Of a stretch of 64,000 bases of DNA, positions 1-13,700 are shown in pieces. Below the pieces are notes generated by a model. That model was not told the origin of the DNA. It was given only the letters and a program-made list of their open reading frames with translations, and ran no database searches. The stretch's first letter is position 1; each line of letters starts with the position of its first letter. Source of the stretch: Baylisascaris procyonis (lineage: Eukaryota; Nematoda; Chromadorea; Rhabditida; Ascarididae); assembly GCA_037389465.1 (NCBI GenBank), contig JAZARR010000154.1, positions 2,914,001 through 2,978,000 of the forward strand, read 5' to 3'. The translations under genes and the position numbers were made by a program.

Positions 1-15
1 AATTTGACAGCCCAG
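1..15 (+). CDS. unc-79: possible end of the preceding unc-79 exon
   Basis: The first 15 bases end in a CAG/GTAAAA donor. They leave one base of codon phase, which is what the exon starting at 719 needs (it opens with two bases of a split codon). The frame would read F-D-S-P and then Asp across the junction. Fifteen bases cannot prove an exon, so this is only a phase-compatible guess. Confidence 0.3.
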
Positions 16-718
16 GTAAAAATGGAGAAGCTTGTCGAAAAGAGGGGAAAGGTGCGGGGGAAGCGAGGGGAAGGTGATTGAACATTTTGATACCACTCTG
101 TCGGTTCACCTGGCCTTTATTTGTAGGCGTTTAAAATTTGCATTTGCAAGGCATTTTATGATGCCGCGTCGACATGTATGTATGCGTCTGTCTGCTTATC
201 TGTCTGATCGTTTCAATCCAAAAATAACTCAAGTTGATGTTAAGAAATTGTAAGGGATTTTATCTCCCACGTATTAGTATATGTGTTAAAAGCAGTTAAA
301 GCACGTATACGAAGTACAGCATACTCAGTTTTCCGAGGGAAGAGGAGGTCGCTTAAAACATCTTCCGCAATTTTTCTTGCACAAAAGAAACACGAGGAAA
401 GTTAGGAAACAGTTCGCGAGGTATGAAAGTAGCAAAGCAAAAGACTAAACAGATTTGATATAGCGTATCTCTATTTCGTCTTTGGTGACTTCTCTTTTCA
501 AGTCTCGCAAAGTGCGATGCAACTTTTTTTTTTTTATATTTTTGCTCAAGAAAGACTGCGAAATATTTTCAGATGTCTCCCGGCCTGTTTTATATATAAT
601 AGCCCGCAGTTCTTCTAGGAATTCTCTGGTAATCGGCGCTTATGTCCATGCTAATTTCTGTGCATTTTTAAAATATCTTTTTATGAATAACATCAAAGAA
701 AGTGAATTATTATCTCAG

Positions 719-877
719 ATCTGATGCATTCGGACCCGATGAGTGATCTCTATCAGCGTAAGGTAATGCGTGCTCGGCAAGCAATCGAAAGTAATATGAC
801 GGCACGTTCCATTGTTCGCAGTCTACAGGGAAACTCACTTCGTCATCAGTTAAGTAACTCCTCCGCCAACGCACCAC
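719..877 (+). CDS. unc-79: unc-79 exon, basic linker
   Basis: The acceptor is TTATCTCAG (ends 718) and the donor is a perfect GTAAGT at 878. The exon reads LMHSDPMSDLYQRKVMRARQ and continues with a Ser/Arg-rich stretch. It lines up with the KRAR-rich, charged linker of vertebrate UNC79. The last base (C) joins GT of the exon at 7833 to make Arg, so no extra exon is required in the 7-kb intron between them, though a cassette exon is not excluded. Confidence 0.75.
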
Positions 878-1671
878 GTAAGTTACACTCATCTCACCTC
901 ATTAATTATCTTTCATCAAGTGATATGATAACAATAGTTTTGCGGATCAATCCACATTGCGTGACACGGCACAATGGGGGCTTGGATTTCGAACAATATA
1001 TGCAGCCGTATTCCCTTAATATGCATTACCGCCTCTCAATGCCACTCACAAATCTGGAATAGATCCGTGAAAGTACTATGATAGTCGTACTCGGTTGATA
1101 TAAAGTATTAAGACTAATGAATTGCTTGCAACGCATCTAACGATTCTGTCATACTTATAAGTACTGCACATTTTTCTTAGTAACATTGCATAGATTTCAC
1201 TTAGTTGCTTGCATTTAAGTTGTATGTTTTCTGACAGTAGATTGTTTGTCCTTTAAGAATAAATTAATGGGACTCGCATGGTTATTAGAAGATCAGAGCG
1301 TGTTGCATTGCAGATATTTAGTGGGGCACTTGAAAAATTTGCATAAATATATATTCTTTAATGTTCCCCAAAAATATCTCCTGCCAAATGCAAAATATTG
1401 CTCATACGCCTCATCTTACCGCTGTTTGCTGCTCATTGGCCTTTTTACGCGTATTTTTGAAACGTATTTATATGTCGCAGTTGAAGCAAACTCTTGGCTA
1501 GTTTCATTTTGTCATTTTATGCGTAATCATTGTCAGCGGAAGTGTCGCAGGAAAGACTACTTAGAAATAACTGAATTATACATGTGTAATATATGCATTT
1601 ACGTATATATGCATGAACATATAAATGCGTATATATGCATATGCGTATATATTAGTGTTCAAAATCTATCG

Positions 1672-1750
<79 letters not shown>

Positions 1751-4700
1751 AATGTCATCCATAGATGAGTAAATGAAACTTTCAAAAAAAGTTTGAGGAT
1801 AAAGTGGGCGTCTAACGTCTGTCAATGGAGCAGAGTATTTTTTTATTGATATACTCCAAAGAATCACCCTAACACGGTTATTAGCCTTATCTTCGACTCT
1901 CACAATCAAGCCTGTGAATGAACATCAGTAATGTGCTTATCTTCTGCCTTCGTCAGTGTCATAGTTTCATAATTTTATATTTCCTTCTTAATTCCCGTCA
2001 CTACGACTGAAATTAATCAATACTAAGTTGAAAAACCTTATTCATAGTTTCAGTAGTTCAATAAGTTTGGATCAGAGTTGAGAAAAGAGGGCCATCGGTG
2101 GGGCGGAGGAGATTATTAGGGAATCCGCTAAATCAGAGGGAATCATAAGAAAATTGATGCAAAAATTTAGCGACTTGCCAAACGACTGCAACATTTAACA
2201 AATTTGATGTGTGCAATAAAGGCAGAGCTAAAATTAGTTGGTGCTGTGCTCTCAAAGCTTGAACGGGTGGCATCTAATGAAGTAGCCTCTCTATTTCACA
2301 GAAAATTCTGCATTTTTTTTTTTTTTTGATTTTTTAAACCCGATGATGAGTGAAGCAAAATGAAAAAGAGAGAAGTGGAGGAAAACCAGCCTCATGGAAA
2401 TATAAGATTAATTTCTGATATTAGGGGCATCCCATATTTTCATGGCATTGGTTTCTCTAAGAAAGTGTACACAAAAGCTCCAATGATTCAATGCAAAATA
2501 CGAGCACAATGCGTTGCAACGAAATTACTTTATAGTTCAAAATAAATAAAACAGTTGTATGACATGTTTAAAACAAATCAAAATGAAGCAAAATGGCTCA
2601 CTCAATATCCGTTTCTCTCTCTGTCATGCTCGAATTATGCAAATTTCCTGTCGTATTCGTTGAGGCGTCGAGAACCTCATGCGTTCAGAGGCACTCTTAT
2701 TCTGAGGAAATTCATCAAGACCGGCTCATATTCCCTTTTCGCCTTCATATGCAAATTTTCTATTAGAGGGTATCGTAGAGTTTGTAGGCAATACATTGTA
2801 TAATATAAGTGGTACAGAATGACGGCTGTATAGTATACAAACAGTTTTTTATATATGTAAGGAGACAAAAGAAAAGAGTGATAGCTTTCAGCGATTACGT
2901 TCCAGAATTTTGCGCCTCTTTCACTGAGGACAGTTGAAATTATTCAAATTATCTACCAATGAGGCGACTGTTTCAGCCCATTCATTGATCTCAACTCTTT
3001 AGCTAGCTTGCCACCCTCTTGTACCACTTCCGTTAAACGTACGTTTCTGAATGCACGTTTTTTCTCTATTATCTTTTCTATAGCACTCTTTTTGCACATT
3101 CATCTTTCTTGAGACTAATCCCCATGCCTAAGTTACTTGCTCTTACTAGATGCGTCGTTTTTCATAAAGCGTCGTTTTCCTCTCAGACAGTTTTAGCGAG
3201 TAGTATTTTATTTATTCATCGCCGTTTCTCGCAATCAACTTTTCATTCAATTTGCTTTTTTACAACTGTGCTAGGATAGGCCTACAAGAATATTAGATGT
3301 CGAGCTTTTTATAATATTTCCGCAAGTAAGTTTACAATATTTTCTGCCCAAAAATTGATGGTATTTTCAAAGCAACTGCTCCACATTTTTCATCTCAAAA
3401 TTCCATTTTGTTCGCGTAATCAAAATTTAAAAATTCCAATGCATATATATCAGTAAATACTCAATCCATTTCTTTTCAGTGGGCTTTTTTTGACGCGGAT
3501 TTTTAGAACTCAATAAAAGTTATAATAATTCTATCATAGAATATTTCGTGTTGATGCTTTCAGTGATTCTTCCATCCGCTTCCATTGAATAGTTTTGAAT
3601 GGACATGGCATTTCATAAGTAATATTTCACTTAAGGCCTATCCTATTAAAAATAATTTTCAAATAGATATACCTCGAAGAAACTTATGAAGGTATTCTTA
3701 GATGATCGGCGAAAAGAGAAATGAGTCGGTTGCTCGACTCATTCATTTTGTTCACCTAGTTGCCTCACAATGGGCTTAAAAACATTGTTTCCTTACGCAT
3801 ACCTAAGATGAACAGATAGTTTTGAACATTTTCTATAGTTTCTTATGTGCATGAAGAATAGGCGCAAGGTGAGAGGAAAGTTTGTAAAAGGTGGAAACAA
3901 TTGCTGAAGAAAAGAAGAATGCAACAGGGATTTCATTATATATACTTTTATAGGAAATTGTTTAAAATTGTATTACTGAATTCACTTTACATAAGTAAGG
4001 GAGTGTGCGTACTTATAGCATAACTTCCGACAGTACTTATACATTAATAATGACTTTCGTTATTACTGATTAAAACGTCGAGAGCCTATGTTCTTCCTCG
4101 GATAGGTGTGCCTCTGTGCGCAAAATGATATGTTTTTTTTGAAGGAATGGATCGAGTGTATGTATATTCTTAAATAAATTTTTTCAATTGAAAGGTACGG
4201 TTATGTCAATTGTAATTTTTTTAGAAGGGGGGGGGGGGTAGGTTGATGTAGAATTGTTGAAGGGATGTGAATTGTGTAGAAACATATACAATGGGTAGCT
4301 AGCTGTTAATAAAGGGGTGAGCACGTCACAAATGCGTGAGGCACGTCGCTCAGAAGCCGCATTGAGCGGTCGTATGAAGGTGCGGAAGGTGGTCACGCTA
4401 CTACGGGTCGTGAACGCATGGCGTCATATTTCGAGTCGTCTACCTTCACTCGCCTCCATCGTAACGATTCTGTCGCGTTCGAACGCTAACTCGCCGACGC
4501 GTATGTGTGCTGAGAATGCAAGCAGCCACTCAAAAGCACCCCTCCTCTCTTCTGTGCATGCATGCGTACGTCCCTTAATTCACCCACAAACATGCTCATA
4601 TCCAGACGATCCCGGATTGCTTCACATTTCCTTTATGAGTTCAGCTTTGCAAAGTGCAATTGATTTGCCCAAGATTCTACAATAAGATCGTTACTGTGCT

Positions 4701-7686
4701 CATCGATTAAATAATAGATGCTGCAATCATGGTGATATCAGCTTATTAGCATCCATACTGATTTGCATTGTGGCGCACATACAGTACAAATTGTTGTCGA
4801 ATAGGGATCGCACACGAAGAGTTTATAGGATGCCTGATGCATTAGCATGAGATTGCTTCCGATCTTATCTTTATGAGTTCAGGTTTCGTATCTAAATCAA
4901 AACGCCAAATATGCGCTCAAAACATAACCTACCCGATGAATTAGTTATACGAGATTCAGCTTGAGTGATGGGCGCAAAAAAAGTTATATCTATATCTAGC
5001 TAAATGAATTTTTTGATCCGCTTGAGGCTAATGGATGCATCTAGAATGATTCGTGTTATTTGTTTTGTAATAATAAAATGGCCAATAAACAAATTTCTAT
5101 ATTTGAACGAAATTCTAGTGAGAAATTTTTTTCACTAATTAAAAGTTTTTTTTTCTTTTCAAATAGTTAGCAATGCATCCGGTCTCATTTTCGTATAGCA
5201 TTTTCAAATTCTTCAACATATCACTATTAATAAATCAGCCAAAATTTTGCAGTAATCACGAATGAATTGAATCGAGAAATGAGATTATGTTTGCGTTATA
5301 TGCTCGACTATCCTTTTCTTGCACCATAAGCACCAATAATCTTATGAGTGAGTAAATGTGAAAATTTGTGATTTCTCTTAGGAAGAAAATTGCATGGTTT
5401 TATAGGTTTTGAGAACGCACCATCATTCAATCTCATTACCATCCTAAATGGAACATCAAGTGGGTTTGGAGGTGAAATGCAGCGAGACTTTAAAATTATT
5501 TATTTATTTTTATTTTTATTTTTATTTTTATTTTTATTTTTTATTTTTGAAAGAGAGAAAGCGGGAAATGCAATTACAACATGTTCTATGATTATGATAT
5601 TGTAGATCTCAAACAACGGGTTGCAATTTACGTTGCTCGAATATAAATTTTTACAAGAAAACCTCTCGACTGGTCAAATTAAATTCCCTCGAAGCGTGCA
5701 GTTTTCATTTTTATGGTCGTCTGATTCTAGAAATTAAAGATACCCCATGTTCCACTCCAGAATTTGAATTTGAGGGAATGAAATGAAGCAAGAACATGTA
5801 AATGAGGTAAATATAGTCCGGGATCGGATTGGATTTGAGATGTTTGTGTGTCACGGCTGCAGCGGCGCCTCATTGAACGCATGTAGCTGACTTGATGCAT
5901 TTCCATATGGAACACAGCTCACAATTCCTATTGAGCATCCTCCCATCTTTCAGCAATCATGCTTGCATCACTTTATTTCCTCTCCCATCATATCCTAAAT
6001 TTCGTGTTTTTTTCAGTTGACGATCAGAAAGAACCAGCTGTACGAAGTCCCAGCTATACCAGCTCAGGTAACCATTATCGATGTATGCAATGATATGCAA
6101 CTCTGCAAATGGATATCCATAATATGCAGAAAGTGCTCTTTTCCACGTACTAATATTGATCTTCTCAGCAAAAACTACTGATCTGTCGTTGAGGATTAGT
6201 TGTTTCACTCTCGATCCATTGCTTATTGGCTCTGATGCTGATTGCTTGTCCTAGGATATTGTAGCGCGTTGCTCATAAGCATTTTTAGTGAGGTTGACAT
6301 AATGTGAATGATGAATAGCGGAACGAGGAAGGAGTGTAGGCAAGAAGAGAAGTGGAAAGAAACGTCCTCCCACACATCCCGTTATCGGTAAGAAGGCGAT
6401 GAGTTTCCCTTACAGTTTTCCAGGATAGGGTGAAAGTGGTCAGGGCCGGGCATGAGAGAACGCAGCAGGATCATTTTGAAGGAGTGAAGTGTATGGGCAA
6501 AGCGACTTTCGTATCACAGCCAAAACTCGAAAATACGCATAACCGCGTCTGCGCGTCTGATCACTTGATTGCCTCCTTTGGGCCGGTCCGACCTCGTTTT
6601 ATTTACCTGGTCGAGGCCATGGTTTCCTTCCAGTTATGTCAGAGTCACGCTTCTGATGGACAATAGAGCAGAGCTGGAGCAGCGCGCTTGACTCCGGCCA
6701 CCTTCACCTCAGTTTCCTTATTTCCGAAGGCGAGAGAGATTTTTTGTCTTTTATTGTAGCTTGCGAAGCTTTTCTTTGTGTTTCGCATATTACGGGTGAA
6801 GTTTATACGTAATAAACAACTGAAGCAATGCCGTTTTTCTACGGTAGAATGTTTTCACTGTTAAGTTCTGTTATTTGCCCATATTTTTAATCGCATATTG
6901 AAGTAGTGGGAAGTATGAGGATATCAGGAAAACGTTGAAAAGAGAGCGCATCGTTTTGGCGACAAGAGATTTGATCTGTCGGATAAGGGCGGAATGATAT
7001 TGCTCATTTTGCTAAGGGGGATGGGGATGTCAGACCTATCACAAGGCTGTAGGAAAATGCCCTCGGCTCGACGCTTTCATCGAAGCTCAGTAAACAGCAA
7101 AGCAATGAACCGGAGAGGTTGATACGGTATGAGTTTCTTGCAGTTTAACATACGACACCTTCCATTTTTACAACCTTCCAACGAAAAACGATGCCCACAT
7201 CTTATGTGCTGCTCTGCACGAAGACCCCACCCGGCAGTCTAAAACAAATTTTCCTGTACAGGTTATTTTGCATATCGCACAGGGAAATGTTCAACGGAAA
7301 AAAACTTGGTTTGAGAGATCATCCTAAGGTAGAGATTATATTTTGCCTGAGAGGATCCTCAGTAGGATGAGGGGCCTGCCGGAAGAGCTGATGCGATGCT
7401 TTGCTCTTCTGCATTTTGCCCATTTGCACAATCAATTCCATAAGTTGTCAGTAGGTAATGATATATGTGAGATAAAGTTTTCATACTTGATTTGACCGCT
7501 GGCATAGGACTGCAAAAGAGTTTTCTTTGGTTCGATTGATGTGTAATGTTGACATACTCTTTGGCTCCTTTAAATGCTCGTGACCTTTCATGCTTGATGG
7601 ATCAGCATGAAAAATGATCTAGATGATCGCCCCTTAGTAGATTGTACCTACCTAAGCTGTAGCTTGAATGAGTTCCTAGTTAAAAT

Positions 7687-7763
<77 letters not shown>

Positions 7764-10700
7764 CAGAATGAGCTGCATATGTACATACATAAATTTGACA
7801 TCGAGCAAACAGGTGTGAAATCATCATTACAGGTAACTTTGGGCGTTTACGTGAATTCACGGACGAGGATAGCAATATGTGTTTATTGTTGAATCGTGTC
7901 GTTGATATGGAAAATCCTGAACGACATATTGTATATTTGACCGTTTCGTTATTCGTCACATTCCTTTGCAATAAGAAAACGGCTGGCGACGAGAAAGCAA
8001 CTGCTAAGAAACAGAGCGTTCTTGTTCGACATTTCAACACGCTTATCGGCTATAGCAATTCGGAGAAGTGTTTCACGATCCCGCCAAGACGTTTGAGGTA
8101 TCGTTAGTAACACTCCTCTCTGCTGAGTTTATTCATTCTTATCGCAACGTTTTGAAATAAAGCCCGTCACTTTCGAAGTTTTTGAATAGTTAATGCAAAA
8201 AACCGCTTTGAGAGAAACTTGGAAAGGTCTCAAAAATTTGGCTGTAAGTTTTTTTAACTTTTTAGACTTCTTTTGCTACCTATATATCTTACATATTTTA
8301 TTATGAGCGTGGTATTACTTTTTCAGAAGATCAGCTGTTTGCAATGCTTTTCTCTGTGGATTGCCGGAAATTCTTGACTCAAAACTCGTCATTGCTAATC
8401 AGGTATGTTAGGTTCTTTAACTGCTCATTCAGGAAACGTTTTCCGATTGCTTATTGAATCTTATAAGATCATATATTCCAATATATTTGCCTCTAGTTAA
8501 AAACAACTCTAGAAAATCGCCATGATGTTGATTATTTTTGACACCATTTAAGATCATAATTAGCAATTTTAGGTAAGAAATAAAATTCCCGGGCAATTGT
8601 TCTTTGAAAATTATATTGGGCTTGATATGGCAGTATTGCTTAGTTGATACAACTGAAAATTTATTCACATTGATTTTCATTTAATTCTTCATTAACGTTT
8701 CGATTCGGTATATAGTAGGTTGCTTTCTATCGTTGTATTTGTATATACGCATAAAATATTTGTGAGGAAAAGCAAAAGCTCTTTGCAGATTGTGATGTTG
8801 GGAGTGCAATTGCTGTTACATCTGCCATCGCCACAACGATTGGCCAGCGATCAACCCACTTCCGAATATTCACTTGCAGCACTCGATATTAACCAACGTC
8901 ATTTATGGCTTAATACCACAATCCTCATTTTATATAAGGTTATTGCATTTGTTTACTATTTGCATGCCAATACTACTGCAAAAAGCCTTATTCGATGTAC
9001 TGAAAATGGTAGGGGAGGAATGGGACTGAGGACGAAGGAAACGGAGAGGACTGCATAACAAAGAACGGTGATTTCAAATATGAGGTGACGGTCGTAATGG
9101 CATTTCCATGTGATCAAATATTTCCACAAAAAGACGTTTAATGAATGAGATTATGCTCGATAGGCTGCGCTATGGGGCGGGGGGGGGGGCACTTAATTTT
9201 GAAAAGAACTGAGTTATTCAGATGACTGCGATTTTCACCAGACCAGAGTGAGAAGATTCAGATGCTGGTTCACTTGATAGGACATGTATTCCTACATAGT
9301 TTCGGCTTTGGATACTGTTTCTACCCACTCAAATTTGGATGACTCTGTAATTCTCCTCGGCTGTTTTATCGCATCGCCCAAAATTTTCTAAGTAATGAAG
9401 CAATTTTAGATTTGGATCCTGAAAAATTTCAGGTTTAGCTATACTCTTTGTGCTCTTAATGTTCGAATATTTATTGCAGCCGTGAGCACTTTTATTTGTT
9501 GAGGTAGATGTACTTAACTGCAGTAATTTTGCTAATATTGTTTTCAGTATCGCTATGAGACGCCTCCATTCAGTGAACTCGTCTGCAAACTCATTTCCAT
9601 CGTCATTTGCACACTGGAATGTCAGGTAGCATAATAAATCGAATATATTGCTTTAAGTTGTTACTTCTAAAGCATCGATTTATTAGTCATATGGCATTAT
9701 GCCTCTTCTCAATCTTTTTTCGTGTTCGTCGGGCGTTTTTATCCTCGTACTTCAGCTATACGAACCAGCACTCTCATATGATTTCCAGTTTCAAAAGGAG
9801 TGGGCGTATTACCTAAATGAGTTTCTAGTCAGTTTTTATTTCAATGTACTGGACTGGAATGTGAGGATTGTCGCACAGTCTACTCGAGCGATGTGATTGC
9901 TTAACAAATTTTGAAAAGTTGTTAGAATATAATTGTTTATTCCCATTAAGAAATGTGGGAAGGGGAAGGGGGCGATAGGAATATTCGTTTATTGTTGATT
10001 CAATTTGTTAATGTGGATGTTTGTCATCTGTGATTATTTATTTCTACAAACATTTGGAACGCAATTTAATTCATTGAATAAAGTTAAAGAGTGTTTCTGC
10101 TCTCGATTTATTGTGAAGGCTATTCATCCGTCAACCGAATGCGCTTTTAAATTGTTGTATTTTGTTAGGTGCATGTGTGTGATCTAAAGTCAGCGCCAGC
10201 CAAGATGGAATTCGCCCCATGGTCTGAGGGTTCTTCGGCCGAAGAAGAAGAGGATTCTGATGTCAAAGACGAGCGTCCACTTCATCGACCAGAAACACTT
10301 TCTGTTTCTACACCACAAACGTTCACAATCATAACGGTATATATTCTTCATAGTGAAATAATTTAAACTTGGCTCAAACGTTTTTTCCAACATCAGCGAT
10401 TCATCATGTCGTTTTTTCAATGAATATTTTTCATTTCCTACAACCATTTTAAGGCTGAACCACGAGGCACTTCCGTAGTATCTGTATTTTCAGGATTTTT
10501 CATTCTATGCTTTTGTTTTTTGTCCGTCCCAAAAAAATGTTTGCCACTATCCTTAGTCCATATCCTATTCATTAAAATGCACCTCGCAAATCAGATTGCC
10601 AGAAGAATTATCGGAATTTTTGTTGCTTTTTTATGGATGATTGGCATCTTAGAATACATCAGAAAATGTTTGACTATTTTCTAACATTATGAAGTGTTTT

Positions 10701-13700
10701 TTTTTAAAATTTATTTATGAATCGATTACTTGCTGAGTGGCATTAGCATTAACGTTTATGTTATTAACTTAAAGAAATTTCAATTGCATTTCGATTGGTC
10801 GAATAATATCGCTTAAAGTTGCACTGAGCCATTGCAGAGGCCCGAGGTCGTATTGCAAAAAGAATTCATTTTTACCATATGACGGTGAATTAAGCGACGA
10901 AGGTTGTATATTCATGAAACTCTTGAGAATTTTTTATTAGACCAGTACGAGAGGGTAAGTGAGTTAGTGAATGAAAGCTTCACTTTTAGGATAGGCTTTT
11001 CATCTATGCGGTAAAGGCAATGTTTGCAGGAGAAAGGTGTTCACCTCACCGAGACAACCAAAATCGTCACACCAACAATAGTCGCTAGTCGAGAAGAGGT
11101 TCATTTCTACAAGCATATCCATTATTTGAAACTCGTCATGTTCCCTATGAATTTCTTCTTTCTTTCGTTTATTATTTGAATCTCTATGATTGATTGCATT
11201 CGTCACTTCATGATCTTATGATTACGCTTTCAGTAAATGGATTCACGTTTCTCTTAGGTAGAGATGGTAAAATACACTATAAATTGTGTGATATTGCTAT
11301 TGGTATAATCGATTTAACGATTATTTAAAATAATCATTAATATTTATTATTATTAGCCGAACGCATAACACACGCAAAGTTTCCATAGTATCGATATAAT
11401 AAAACGACAGTGGTAGTAATAATAGTAACAGGAATAATAATACTGATAATGGTTTAATAGTATTGTTTCTGGTTAAATTACCAGAATAAATTTTCTGTAT
11501 AAAATGAGCTTTCTATAGCTGTTTTTTGAAAATATTGACAAGAATAAAGTGCTGAAGGTAATAGTAGCAATAACAATATAAGTAATAGTCACAGTGATGC
11601 TCATATAGCAGTAACAATAATAGCAACAAAGCGATAGTGATAATACTTTAGTGATAGTGGTGATAATGGTGATAGTAATCATAACATCAATGATAAAGTA
11701 ACTATAAAAATAAAAATTGTAATAATTATAACAGAATAAAAATGGCATTAACAATAAAAGTACATTAACAGTGGTAATATTAATTAAATTATTATTATCG
11801 TAATAATATGTTAGCATTCAAAGAATATCGCTTGTGAAGTTGTTGTTGTTTCGAATTGCTCAGAAAACTTACGGGTGGAATGGCTCGGATTTCACTTCGT
11901 ATTAGGAAACGATTATTTGCCGATAGAAATACAAGACGAGAGAATTTGTTATGTACCGAAAAATCTTCTTTATAACTTATACAGAAATGTCGTCACGGAA
12001 GAGCATATATATAATAAAACTTTCTAAGTATACCTCACTTTGTAGTAACCGAGGAGTGTTAATCCGAATGCTCTGAAGTGGCGGAGAGAAATCTTCTGTG
12101 AAGCATTGTTCTAGAATTGCTACAGGTGGTAGTGGAAAAAATTTTGAATGAACGATCTTAGAGATCTGCTGATGTAAAAGCTGATCATTTCAGGTTGCTG
12201 AACCGAAACTTGAATCAATAAGCGAAGAGGGCACCGAAGAAACTTCAAAAACTTCTACAAGAAAATCTCGATGGAAGCGTCGTATCACTAAAGGTTACTA
12301 TGAAATTCTGTTCTCCTTCAATACCTACTAAAATGAGTGTGCTAGTTCACGATATGTGGTTATATATTCATTTTAATTTTGATATTATTCCCGTAAGCAG
12401 TATGCTGTGCTCGTTGCCTTCGCTTTTTGCTGACCAGTGGTCAACATTTCAAAAAGTATAAATGACCACCTCATATTCTTTTTCGTCTTTGCATTCAGTT
12501 CTACCACTCTGTTGCTTCCACGAAAATGTGCTTCACCTCGAACGGTTTTTCCATTTTTCTCGAACAATATTTCAGCACCATTCGTAGTCTTAATGGCGTC
12601 CTAAACAATTAGCCTAATTTTGAATTGATTATTTATCTCTGAATTGATTATTTTCAACGCGATGCTTTTGAATTTTCGAATGATGTGAAAGTTAATAACT
12701 TTTCAACGATGATTACAGGTGGAGAAAATGCATCGGAAAGGTGTTCTCTGAGATGTGGATATTGTAACGAACAACTACAAAGTTTCGATGAAGAAACACT
12801 TTCGTTGTGTTTAATTGCTATCGAAACGTTTGTGCATCGTGAACCAACTATGGCTGCACCGATGCTTTTTAGAATTATCAACACCGTTACTCGGTAAGCA
12901 TTTCCTTTTTCTCTAAAATCTAACGACTAAATATAAGTTTCGGACGATCAGATCAGTTTCCGTTGACTCTTTGACTGAACTACATCGTTAACAATAAATG
13001 GCCAGAAATTCCATCGGTCAGTGCTCAAAAGTGTGTAAGTCAGAAATGAAGGGGTCAGACTTATTAGATCGATAAAATTTTAACAGTTACACAAATTGGG
13101 TATTCTTATAAAATATTACATTGTATTATTTTTGAAAATCGTACCAGTTTCAAGGGAGTTTAATATTGCAAGCTTTTGATGTTTAGGCAGTTCGGGTCGT
13201 TTATTAATTTCACTCGCCTCAGGCCCTATGCATTTGTGGATAAAATCATCGAAGATATTTGCTCAGACACAATTATGTTGTTGTTCATATAGCGAGCATA
13301 ACTTAAGTGTGGTTCAAGGACAGCAACTTCCCAGTGAGCCATTCGCATTCCCAATGCATGCAGAAAAGGAAACAAATGTAATGCGCAATGGAATGTATCC
13401 ATTTAACTCATTCCATAATGTTCTTTCTATTTGATTAACCGAAATCACAAATAGAAACATCATTAGTAGGCGCATAGTAAACACATATAAGATAGACACC
13501 TGACCAATAAATATGTGAGGTCTTATTCGATCGGTACTCAAATGAATAAGATAATAGTAGTAACATAACATCGATTGTATGGTTTATCGTAAATGGAGAG
13601 ATGGAAATTTTCTCGAAAAATGCCTCTTTCAAATTTGCAATCATGCATTCAAAAATCGACTTTCGAATATGATTACTATTTTTATTATTATTGAAAACCG

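Larger units (their letters stand above)
878..7832 (+). other. long unc-79 intron (7 kb)
   Basis: I see no conserved coding exon here. The intron holds an (AT)n array at 1676-1746, a poly-G tract at 4227-4238, a (TTTTTA)n stretch near 5495-5548 and a second (AT)n array at 7689-7759. Two less AT-rich, CpG-richer islands stand out at about 4317-4620 (123 open codons) and 6380-6720 (79 open codons). Neither has clear splice borders, so they may be regulatory rather than coding. Confidence 0.6.

Noticed and set aside
1246..1909. Long open frames on both strands (168 and 85 codons) around 1.25-1.9 kb
   Set aside because: Much of each is Ile-Tyr repeats from the (AT)n array, which has no stops. 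The remainder has no coding character.
7648..8040. 130-codon minus-strand frame
   Set aside because: It is the antisense of a true unc-79 exon extended through an (AT)n array.
11473..11817. 114-codon minus-strand frame rich in Leu, Thr and Tyr
   Set aside because: It lies in a degenerate triplet-repeat block that lacks stops on that strand.
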